Source of the DNA: Victivallales bacterium Lenti_02
Lineage (GTDB): Bacteria; Verrucomicrobiota; Lentisphaeria; Oligosphaerales; Lenti-02
Direction of reading: 5' to 3'
NCBI GenBank assembly: GCA_001603055.1
Contig: LVAZ01000124.1
Location: 1 to 5,612, forward strand
DNA: 5,612 nucleotides
This document shows positions 1 through 5,515 of this stretch, piece by piece. Position 1 is the stretch's first letter. Each line of letters opens with the position of its first letter. The translations under genes and the position numbers were made by a program. Below the pieces are notes generated by a model, which did no database searches, was not told where the DNA came from, and was given only the letters and a program-made list of their open reading frames with translations.

Positions 1-1040
1 TAGAGGCAGCGGTAGGGGATGCCGTAGGGGGAGGGGGCGGGGTGGAAGATGGTGGGCGCGCCGGGATAGCGGAACCCGGCGGGGTGGTGGTCGTCCATGG
101 ACCAGCCGCCGTAGGCCACGAGGTCGTCGAAGCGGCCCTCGGCGCGCACGTCGTTCTGGGTCATGATGTGGTCGCCCACGTAGCGGCGGCTTTCGCGCTT
201 GCCGGGGAGGAAGGAGACCCATTCGAGTTCCCAGTTGTCCGCGCCGTGGTTGCCGTGGTTCTTGATGTGGTCCCAGACGCCGAAGGCGAGCTTGAGCAGC
301 TCGTCGCGGAGGCTCTCGGTGTCGTGGATCGAGTCGTTTTCGCCGCCGAGTTCCATCCACCAGAAATTGCTGAGGCCGGTGAAGCCGTGGCCGCGGTTGG
401 GCAGGTCTTCCTCGCGCTCGAACTTGTAGGCCCACTCCGGAGCGATGAAGGGCTTGGGCGAGTCGGTCTCCTTGGCCTGGAAGAGGCAGCTCATGCCCAT
501 GGTCTTCTTGTCCGCGACGGGCGGCTCGATGTCCTCGTTGAACTCGCTGGCGGCTTCGCGGCCGAGGCGGAACTCGGCGCCGGTGAGGGGGGCGAGGATG
601 CTGTCGCCCGAGCAGTCGGCGAAGACCTTGGCCTTGATGGTGTGCCAGGTTTCGGTGGTGGTCTGCCAGCCCTTGACGGAGACGATGCGGTCGCCCTTCA
701 TGCGGGCCTGGTTGCAGGAGCAGTTGAGGAAGATCTGGAGGTTGTCGGTGAAGCGGGCGGTCTCGTAGACCACGCTGTCCCAGATCGAGAAGTTGCTGGT
801 GGGGTTGCGGTAGTTGTTGGCGAGCTGGATTTCCTCGACGATGCCGGTTTCGCGGTTGTTCGCCCCGTGGGCGCCGCAGACCCACATGCGGATTTCGCTC
901 GAGGAGTTGCCGCCGAGCACGGGCCGGTCCTGCATCAGGGCCACCTTGGCCCCGTGCCGCGCCGCCGCCACCGCCGCGCACAGCCCGGCAAGACCGCCGC
1001 CGACCACGCAGAAATCGACCGTATGGGTAAGTTTTTTCAT
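1..1040 (-). CDS. FAD-dependent oxidoreductase (PF12831-like), 3' end beyond window
   Basis: This is the N-terminal 346 residues of a flavoprotein; the reading frame is still open at base 1. The N-terminus has the Rossmann dinucleotide-binding motif GGGLAG (residues 14-19), then GGNSSSE (43-49), which in the PF12831 FAD-oxidoreductase family follows the first beta-alpha-beta unit and contacts FAD. A second FAD-contact segment, FADCSGDSILA (about 140-150), matches the D-x-[ST]-G-D pattern of this superfamily. There is no signal peptide or membrane segment, so it is probably cytoplasmic. The ATG at 1040 is supported by an AGGAA ribosome site (1050-1054) nine bases upstream. It lies 87 bases downstream of the sialidase-like gene on the same strand and is probably co-transcribed. 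Leu, Val and Ala codons are strongly C-ending (CTC, GTC, GCC), unlike the GH32 gene. The family is often annotated in glycan-degrading bacteria but its substrate is usually unknown. Family call firm; substrate unknown. Confidence 0.9.
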   Translation of the reverse strand, partial: MKKLTHTVDFCVVGGGLAGLCAAVAAARHGAKVALMQDRPVLGGNSSSEIRMWVCGAHGANNRETGIVEEIQLANNYRNPTSNFSIWDSVVYETARFTDNLQIFLNCSCNQARMKGDRIVSVKGWQTTTETWHTIKAKVFADCSGDSILAPLTGAEFRLGREAASEFNEDIEPPVADKKTMGMSCLFQAKETDSPKPFIAPEWAYKFEREEDLPNRGHGFTGLSNFWWMELGGENDSIHDTESLRDELLKLAFGVWDHIKNHGNHGADNWELEWVSFLPGKRESRRYVGDHIMTQNDVRAEGRFDDLVAYGGWSMDDHHPAGFRYPGAPTIFHPAPSPYGIPYRCL

Positions 1041-1049
1041 GAGTGTGGG

Positions 1050-1054
1050 TTCCT
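1050..1054 (-). promoter_or_regulatory. Ribosome binding site of the FAD oxidoreductase gene
   Basis: AGGAA on the minus strand, nine bases before the ATG at 1040. It fixes the start just ahead of the Rossmann motif. The rest of the 87-base gap (1041-1127) shows no convincing terminator or promoter, which favours read-through from the sialidase-like gene. Confidence 0.6.
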
Positions 1055-1127
1055 GGGTTTGGGGAAAGCAACCAACGACAATGTATCCCCCCGGATGGCG
1101 GGAGGGAAATGGATGTTCCGGAGCGGG

Positions 1128-2252
1128 TCAGGCCAGATAGTGGCGGTAGCCGGGCAGGGTGTGGTAGGTCATGCGGTTGGCGTCGTGGAAGTTGCGGGCA
1201 CCGCGCCAGGCGGTGCGGACGAAGTAGATGAGATCGTCGCCGTCGAACTGCCAGTCCACGTACTGGAAGCCGGTGAGGCGGAGGGAATCGTCCCAGTTGA
1301 GCCCCGACTCGTCCTGGAGGAGGGTTTTGACCACGCGCCACTGGCGGAGGTCGGTCGAGGCGCAGAGCGAGAGGATGTTGCGCTGGCTCGGGCGTTTGGG
1401 ATCGGTGTTGGGGTTGCAGAGGGCCAGATACTGGCCGGTGGACTCGTCCCGGCGGATGGTGAACTTGGTCATGCCGCCGGGGAAATCGAGGAAGCCGTCG
1501 GCGGGGTCGAAGGCGAGGGTGGCGCCGTCGGCGGAGAGGCGCAGGCGGGCGGCCTTGTCGGCCAGGGGGTCGGAATGGAAGCGGAGGATGTTCCAGAGCT
1601 GGCCGTCGGGGGCGGCGACCACGTTGCCTTCGAGCCAGCCGGGATTGGCCAGCTTGCCCCAGGCGGCGGGCACCCAGGCGGGATCGAAGGGGACTTTGTT
1701 GGACATGGTCCAGTTGGCGGCGTCGAGCAGGTCGGCCTCCGCGGGGGCGGAAACGACGAGGGAGAGGAAGCCGCTGCCCCAGCGGGCGTCCCGGCAATCC
1801 TCGAAGGCCCGGTAGAGGCGGCCCTGATGGACGAGGACGGGGACCGGGGCGCAGTGGTAGTTGGGATTGTCGTGGAAGTAGCCGCCCCGGAAGAGCAGGC
1901 CGCTCTTCCCGTCGCGGGGATGGGTCCAGGTGAAGCCGCCGTCCTCGCTGCGCCGGATGACGATGGAGCCGTACTGCTGGCTGGTGCCGAAGAGGTAGAG
2001 CTGCCCGCCGTGGAGGAACAGGCTGCTCCAGTAGGCGTTCATGACGTGGGTGGTGTTCTGCCAGGTGCGCCCGTTGTCCTCGGACCGGTAGATGCTGGTG
2101 AGGCCCTCCTCCCCCTCGTGGTTGCGCGGGCAACCGGGCCCGAAGTAGTCGTGGCTGGCGACCAGCACCCCGTCCGGCAGGCGGACGAGGCTCGGGCTGC
2201 CCAGGAACGTGCGCGTCCGCTCGGGCTGGTATTTCACTTCGGAATGGAGCAT
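1128..2252 (-). CDS. Sialidase-fold BNR-repeat protein (exo-alpha-sialidase-like)
   Basis: A 374-residue protein of the sialidase/neuraminidase beta-propeller superfamily. Two clear Asp-boxes (S-x-D-x-G-x-T-W) are visible, SEDNGRTW at 57-64 and SEDGGFTW at 102-109, with a degenerate third near STDLRQW (299-305). SLVRLPDG (21-28) sits where true sialidases have the FRIP arginine motif. Sialidase activity is therefore possible but not shown, because many bacterial propellers of this kind act on other glycans or only bind them. There is no signal peptide or transmembrane segment, so an intracellular location is likely, unlike secreted sialidases. The frame stays open upstream to 2606, but that part overlaps the membrane-protein gene. 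The ATG at 2252 is chosen because GGAGAG (2258-2263) lies five bases upstream and the SPSLVRLPDG strand begins shortly after. The start is 14 bases after the stop of the upstream gene, indicating an operon. Fold call strong; substrate unknown. Confidence 0.85.
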   Translation of the reverse strand: MLHSEVKYQPERTRTFLGSPSLVRLPDGVLVASHDYFGPGCPRNHEGEEGLTSIYRSEDNGRTWQNTTHVMNAYWSSLFLHGGQLYLFGTSQQYGSIVIRRSEDGGFTWTHPRDGKSGLLFRGGYFHDNPNYHCAPVPVLVHQGRLYRAFEDCRDARWGSGFLSLVVSAPAEADLLDAANWTMSNKVPFDPAWVPAAWGKLANPGWLEGNVVAAPDGQLWNILRFHSDPLADKAARLRLSADGATLAFDPADGFLDFPGGMTKFTIRRDESTGQYLALCNPNTDPKRPSQRNILSLCASTDLRQWRVVKTLLQDESGLNWDDSLRLTGFQYVDWQFDGDDLIYFVRTAWRGARNFHDANRMTYHTLPGYRHYLA

Positions 2253-2257
2253 GCGGG

Positions 2258-2263
2258 TCTCTC
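2258..2263 (-). promoter_or_regulatory. Ribosome binding site that decides the sialidase-like start
   Basis: GGAGAG on the minus strand, five bases before the ATG at 2252. The same hexamer at the same spacing precedes the upstream membrane-protein gene (2809-2814). It rules out the longer upstream starts available in this frame. Confidence 0.65.
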
Positions 2264-2266
2264 CGG

Positions 2267-2803
2267 CTAGGGTTTGCGGACCAGGGATTCGATATGGTAG
2301 AGCCATTCGTGGACCAGGGGGTCGAGTTCGGCGCGCTCGCGGGCGCTCAGCTCGTCCTGGTAGAAGGCGAGGACCTGGCCCACCACCTCGCGGGCCTCTT
2401 TCTGGGACAGCTCCTCGCCTAGCTCGCGGCGCTGGTCGCCGGTGAGTTTGGCCCGGTGCTGGCGCATCTGCACGATGCGGCGCTGGATGAGCTGCTGGCG
2501 CTCCGCCTGGTCCATGCCCTTGGTCTGCTCGCGGAACTCGTCGAGGCGGCTGGCGGCGACGGCGCGGAAGACGCGCTGGCGGCTGTCCTCGGGGAGCCGG
2601 GCCCACTGTTCGCGCAGGCGCTCGCGGTCGGCGGCCGGCATGGTTTCCGGATCGTGCCGGAGGATCAACTGGGTGAACTCGGTTTCCTCGCGCTCCTCGG
2701 GACTCGTGCGGAACGTGTTCAGCACGAGGAGGAGGACCAGGACCGTGGCGGTTCCCGCCACCAGCAGGCGTTGATGGAGGCGCTTGCGTTGCAGGGTGTC
2801 CAT
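2267..2803 (-). CDS. Hypothetical single-pass membrane protein with charged helical domain
   Basis: A 178-residue protein I cannot assign to a characterised family. A short basic N-terminus (RKRLHQR, 6-12) precedes one hydrophobic segment (about 13-31), so the rest most likely faces the periplasm. Residues 35-178 are rich in Glu, Arg, Gln and Leu and predicted helical. They contain recurring units of the type E/D-R-x-x-L-x-x-x-W, for example DRERLREQWARLPEDSRQRV (59-78) and the SARERAEL...HEW stretch near 153-167. This loosely resembles DUF3106-type proteins, a weak comparison made by eye. An upstream ATG at 2833 is in frame and would add ten residues, but the ATG at 2803 has GGAGAG (2809-2814) five bases ahead and gives the usual basic start before the membrane helix. 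It is the first gene of the leftward unit, ending 14 bases before the sialidase-like gene. Its role there, perhaps anchoring or sensing, is not known. Confidence 0.75.
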   Translation of the reverse strand: MDTLQRKRLHQRLLVAGTATVLVLLLVLNTFRTSPEEREETEFTQLILRHDPETMPAADRERLREQWARLPEDSRQRVFRAVAASRLDEFREQTKGMDQAERQQLIQRRIVQMRQHRAKLTGDQRRELGEELSQKEAREVVGQVLAFYQDELSARERAELDPLVHEWLYHIESLVRKP

Positions 2804-2808
2804 GAAAA

Positions 2809-2814
2809 CTCTCC
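2809..2814 (-). promoter_or_regulatory. Ribosome binding site of the membrane-protein gene
   Basis: GGAGAG on the minus strand, five bases from the ATG at 2803. It supports the 178-residue start over the in-frame ATG at 2833, which has no comparable site. Confidence 0.6.
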
Positions 2815-2831
2815 GGAAAGGATCGGGCAAC

Positions 2832-2859
2832 AACCTAAGCCGGACACGGGCGGGGGCAA
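2832..2859 (-). promoter_or_regulatory. Weak candidate promoter for the leftward three-gene unit
   Basis: On the minus strand TTGCCC (2854-2859) and TAGGTT (2832-2837) are 16 bases apart and 28 bases before the start at 2803. Each matches only about three of six sigma-70 consensus bases. The place is right for a divergent promoter, but the sequence support is poor. Confidence 0.22.
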
Positions 2860-2893
2860 GCGGGCTTGACGCGCTTCCTTGCGGGAATACCGT
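2857..2893 (+). promoter_or_regulatory. Candidate sigma-70-type promoter of the GH32 gene
   Basis: TTGACG (2866-2871) gives five of six matches to the -35 consensus. TACCGT (2888-2893) is a partial -10 (T, A and final T conserved) at a 16-base spacing, about 37 bases before the GH32 start. A short inverted repeat, CAAGC-GG-GCTTG (2857-2868), overlaps the -35 element and could be an operator, though arms of five bases can arise by chance in such GC-rich DNA. CCGT-G-ACGG (2890-2898) is a second, shorter palindrome at the -10 region. Confidence 0.4.
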
Positions 2894-2918
2894 GACGGCA
2901 GTGTGTTTTTCAGCCTCC

Positions 2919-2924
2919 GAGGAG
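2919..2924 (+). promoter_or_regulatory. Ribosome binding site that decides the GH32 start
   Basis: GAGGAG, five bases before the ATG at 2930. The frame is open upstream to an alternative start at 2879, but that would add 17 residues encoded by the leader, between the candidate promoter and this ribosome site, and no ribosome site precedes it. Confidence 0.7.
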
Positions 2925-2929
2925 CCGCC

Positions 2930-4411
2930 ATGCGCGAATTCACCCTGTCCAGCCGCTATCTGCTTTTCCCGGTCCGCACGGGGGCGCCGAAGTCGCGCCT
3001 GTCGCTCTGGGTGGACGGTCGCGCGGTGCGCGAGTTCGACCTCGAGCTGGCGGCGGCGGACCCGGAGTTCGAGGTGTTTCTCGACGTGCTGGATTTCGCC
3101 GGAAAACGGACGGAGCTACGTTCGGCGGACGGGTCGGACCCCGGCTTGGCGGCGGTGCGCCAGGCGGACGCTTTGCCCGATGCCGCGCCCTACGGGGAGT
3201 CCCTGCGGCCCCAGTTCCATTTCACCAGCCGCCGGGGCTGGCTGAACGATCCGAACGGCCTGGTCTACGCCGACGGGCTCTGGCATCTCTACTACCAGCA
3301 CAATCCCTATGGCTGGAACTGGGGCAACATGCACTGGGGCCACGCGGTGAGCGAGGATTTGGTCTGCTGGCGGGAGCTGGGCATCGCCCTGTATCCGCAG
3401 GCCTACGGCGACTGGGCCTACTCGGGCAGCGGGTTCGTGCTGCCGGACGGGCGGCTGGGCATCGCCTACACCAGCACAGGCCGGGGCGAATGCGTGGCCT
3501 TCAGCGACGACGGGGGGCGGTCCTTCGCCGAGATTCCGGAAAATCCCGTGCTCCGCCACCGGGGCCGGGACCCGAAGGTGTTCTGGCACGAGCCGACTGG
3601 GCACTGGGTGATGGCGGTCTATGACGAGTTCGAGGACCAGCGCTGGATTGCCATCCATACCTCGCCGGACCTGCGTGCGTGGACCTTCGCCAGCCGCATC
3701 GGAGGATTCTACGAATGCCCCGAGCTGTTCCCGATCGCGGATGATGCCGGGCGGGAGAGATGGATTCTCTACGGGGCCGACGGCGAGTATCTGGTCGGCG
3801 GGTTCGACGGGCGCGAGTTCCGCCCCGAGAGCGGGAAACAGCGGCTTTGGTTCGGCGAGTTCTACGCCTCGCAGACGTACACCAACGCGCCGGACGGGCG
3901 GCGGGTGCAGATTGGCTGGGGCCGGGGCATTGTCTTTCCTGGCATGCCCTTCAACCAGCAGATGGGCATTGCCTGCGAGTTGACCCTAGTAGACGGGCGG
4001 CTGCGGGCGCAACCGGTGCCCGAGCTGGCCCGGCTGCGGGGACCATACCGGAACTGGCGGGCGGGCGAGCGGCCCGACGGGGTAATCGCCGAACTGGTGG
4101 AGGTGACGACCACGCTGTCCGTTCCCGCCGGGGCGCGGGGCGGGCTGATGGTGCGCGGGGTGCCGGTGGTCTGGAACCGGATAGACGGAACCATCGAAGT
4201 GGCGGACGGGGTTTTCCCGCTGGCGCTGGACGCGGCGGAACTGGACCTGCGCATTCTGGTGGACCGGGGCTCGGTCGAGGTGTTCGCGGCGGATGGTCGG
4301 CTGGCGGTGGCCAAGGCCGTGCGGCCCGATTTCGCCAACCGGCAGCTTGCCGGGGTGGGCGAGGCGCGTTTCGGCGAGACCTTCGCCTACGAGCTGGGCA
4401 GCATCTGGTAG
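2930..4411 (+). CDS. Glycoside hydrolase family 32 (fructan/sucrose hydrolase)
   Basis: A 493-residue GH32 enzyme. The family cleaves beta-fructofuranosyl bonds in sucrose, levan, inulin or fructo-oligosaccharides with retention of configuration. All three catalytic motifs are intact: WLNDPNG (104-110, nucleophile Asp107), RDPKVFW (213-219, transition-state Asp214) and YECPELF (261-267, acid/base Glu262). WGNMHWGHAVSEDLVCW (131-147) and FYASQTY (311-317) are further family landmarks of the five-bladed propeller. ILVDRGSVEVF (442-452) is the signature strand of the C-terminal beta-sandwich. About 90 residues precede the catalytic domain and look beta-rich. They may be an N-terminal accessory domain like DUF4980 (PF16352), seen in some GH32 proteins; that match is an inference. 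There is no signal peptide, so the enzyme is probably cytoplasmic and acts on imported sugars. It is transcribed alone, divergent from the sialidase-like operon, and its stop is 3 bases from that of the ABC gene. Family certain; whether sucrase, levanase or inulinase is not decided. Confidence 0.95.
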   Translation: MREFTLSSRYLLFPVRTGAPKSRLSLWVDGRAVREFDLELAAADPEFEVFLDVLDFAGKRTELRSADGSDPGLAAVRQADALPDAAPYGESLRPQFHFTSRRGWLNDPNGLVYADGLWHLYYQHNPYGWNWGNMHWGHAVSEDLVCWRELGIALYPQAYGDWAYSGSGFVLPDGRLGIAYTSTGRGECVAFSDDGGRSFAEIPENPVLRHRGRDPKVFWHEPTGHWVMAVYDEFEDQRWIAIHTSPDLRAWTFASRIGGFYECPELFPIADDAGRERWILYGADGEYLVGGFDGREFRPESGKQRLWFGEFYASQTYTNAPDGRRVQIGWGRGIVFPGMPFNQQMGIACELTLVDGRLRAQPVPELARLRGPYRNWRAGERPDGVIAELVEVTTTLSVPAGARGGLMVRGVPVVWNRIDGTIEVADGVFPLALDAAELDLRILVDRGSVEVFAADGRLAVAKAVRPDFANRQLAGVGEARFGETFAYELGSIW

Positions 4412-4414
4412 CGT

Positions 4415-5377
4415 CTACTCGAATTCGCGCAGGCAGGCGGTGGCGTGGTCCGGGGCGAGATTCCGCAGTTCGCAGGGATTGGCGCACTGGGGCTGGGCGC
4501 GGGGACAGCGCGGGGCAAAAGCGCAACCGACCGGTGGCTCGGTGAGTTTGGGAGGTTCGCCGGGAATGGCGCGGAGACGGGCGCCGGGTTCGAGGCCGGG
4601 CAGGGCCGCCCGCAGGGCCGCAGTGTAGGGATGGCGGGGCCGGGCGAAGACCGTCGCCGTGGGACCGGTCTCGACCACGCGGCCCGCGTACATCACCGCC
4701 ACCCGCTCGCAGAATTCGGCCACCACGCCGAGGTCGTGGGTGACGAAGAGGACCGCCGTGCCGTACTCGCGCTGGAGGCGGCGCATGAGATCGAGAATCT
4801 GGGCCTGCACGGTCACATCCAGGGCGGTGGTGGGCTCGTCGGCGACGAGAATCTCGGGCCGGGTGGCCAGGGCCATGGCGATCATCACCCGCTGGCGCAT
4901 ACCGCCGGAAAACTGGTGGGGATAGTCGTGGACGCGCCGGGCGGCGTCGGCGATGCCGACCTCGTCGAGGGCCTCGACGGCCTTGGCCAGGGCCTCCCGG
5001 CGCCCCAGGCCGAGATGGAGCCGCAGGGGTTCGGCGAGCTGGTCCCCGATCTTCAGATAGGGATTCAGCGAGGTCATCGGGTCCTGGAAGATCATGGCGA
5101 TGCGCCGTCCGCGCACGGCGCGCAGCTTGGCGGGCGGGCAATGGGCGAGATCGAGGTCGCCGAAGCGGATTTCGCCCTGGGCGATGCGCCCCGGCGGCTG
5201 GGGAATCAGTCCGAGCAGCGAGAGGCAGGTGACGCTCTTGCCGCAGCCGGATTCGCCCACCAGGCCGAGGGTCTGGCCCGCATCGAGATCGAAGGACACC
5301 CGCTCGACCGCATGGACCACACCCCGCCGGGTGTGGAACCGGACGCTCAGGTCGGAGACGCGGAGGAGTGGTGGCAC
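4415..5377 (-). CDS. ABC transporter ATP-binding protein, OppD/DppD type
   Basis: A 320-residue ATPase of the oligopeptide/dipeptide/nickel uptake family; DppD/OppD proteins are usually 320-340 residues, so it is complete. It would power one half of a heterodimeric ATPase pair on the inner face of the membrane. Visible motifs in order: Walker A GESGCGKS (41-48), Q-loop IFQDP (96-100), ABC signature SGGMRQR (157-163), Walker B ILVADEP (176-182, Asp180, Glu181) and H-loop His214 in THD. The C-terminal oligo_HPY extension follows, with RHPYTAAL (248-255) and cysteines C285, C291, C298 and C315, the pattern linked to an iron-sulfur site in DppD-like proteins; C302 is additional. The start is GTG at 5377, with GGGAG (5385-5389) seven bases upstream. 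The usual partner OppF/DppF does not follow; the convergent GH32 gene does. Substrate could be peptides, or oligosaccharides as in some members of this family; the sequence does not decide. Confidence 0.93.
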   Translation of the reverse strand: MPPLLRVSDLSVRFHTRRGVVHAVERVSFDLDAGQTLGLVGESGCGKSVTCLSLLGLIPQPPGRIAQGEIRFGDLDLAHCPPAKLRAVRGRRIAMIFQDPMTSLNPYLKIGDQLAEPLRLHLGLGRREALAKAVEALDEVGIADAARRVHDYPHQFSGGMRQRVMIAMALATRPEILVADEPTTALDVTVQAQILDLMRRLQREYGTAVLFVTHDLGVVAEFCERVAVMYAGRVVETGPTATVFARPRHPYTAALRAALPGLEPGARLRAIPGEPPKLTEPPVGCAFAPRCPRAQPQCANPCELRNLAPDHATACLREFE

Positions 5378-5384
5378 GCTGGGG

Positions 5385-5389
5385 CTCCC
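5385..5389 (-). promoter_or_regulatory. Ribosome binding site supporting a GTG start of the ABC gene
   Basis: GGGAG on the minus strand, seven bases before the GTG at 5375-5377. The GTG gives the normal N-terminus (PPLLRVSDLSVRF) of OppD/DppD proteins. No good promoter is evident in 5390-5440. Confidence 0.55.
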
Positions 5390-5403
5390 GGAAGGGAACG
5401 GGA

Positions 5404-5435
5404 CCGCCGCGCCCGGCGAAAACCGAGCGCGGCGG
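5404..5435. terminator. GC-rich hairpin upstream of the ABC gene
   Basis: CCGCCGCGC (5404-5412) pairs perfectly with GCGCGGCGG (5427-5435). After one C-A mismatch, CGG and CCG extend the stem, leaving the six-base loop CGAAAA. Neither side has a T-tract, so it is not a textbook intrinsic terminator. It may mark the end of a leftward upstream gene or form a 5'-leader structure of the ABC transcript. Confidence 0.35.
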
Positions 5436-5440
5436 CGGAA

Positions 5441-5466
5441 TCAGAAGAGAACAACCGCCGAGGCGG
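5441..5466 (-). terminator. Possible intrinsic terminator for a leftward gene beyond the window
   Basis: CCGCCTCGGCGG (5455-5466 on the minus strand) is self-complementary, with five-base arms around two bases. The T-rich run TTGTTCTCTTCTGA (5441-5454) follows in the leftward direction. This order would suit an intrinsic terminator of a minus-strand gene to the right. The stem is short, and the same bases can also be read as codons (see the 5441-5612 entry). Confidence 0.25.
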
Positions 5467-5473
5467 GGATTTC

Positions 5474-5497
5474 GTTCGTAGTACGGCCTTTAGGCCG
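5474..5497 (+). repeat. REP-like hairpin element, inverted copy
   Basis: GTTCGTAGTA followed by a perfect hairpin, CGGCCT-TT-AGGCCG (5484-5497). GTAG (5478-5481) stands two bases 5' of the stem. The first ten bases are the exact reverse complement of TACTACGAAC that ends each direct copy from 5531 on, so this is an opposite-orientation member of the same family. Its stem differs from theirs at two base pairs, both changed in a pairing-preserving way. Confidence 0.75.
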
Positions 5498-5515
5498 CTG
5501 TGGAGCATCCCAAAA

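Noticed and set aside
1041..1127. Terminator or promoter between the sialidase-like and oxidoreductase genes
   Set aside because: No stem followed by T-tract and no paired -35/-10 elements were found; only the ribosome site is supported.
42..2270. 742-residue plus-strand open frame
   Set aside because: It runs antisense across the oxidoreductase, the intergenic gap and the sialidase-like gene. Its translation is low-complexity Gly/Ala/Val/Glu with no motif, as expected opposite GC-rich codons.
2253..2606. N-terminal extension of the sialidase-like frame up to 2606
   Set aside because: It overlaps the membrane-protein gene in another frame, is Pro/Arg-rich without fold features, and the ATG at 2252 has a good ribosome site.
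2456..2869. Plus-strand frame opposite the membrane-protein gene
   Set aside because: The minus-strand gene has a membrane helix, ribosome site and operon spacing; the plus frame is a low-complexity shadow.
3116..3658. 180-residue minus-strand frame inside GH32
   Set aside because: It is the complement of the intact GH32 catalytic region and has no motif or ribosome site.
3951..5141. 396-residue minus-strand frame spanning the ABC and GH32 3' ends
   Set aside because: It is Pro/Arg/Ala-rich, overlaps the real ABC gene on the same strand in another frame, and crosses a convergent junction.
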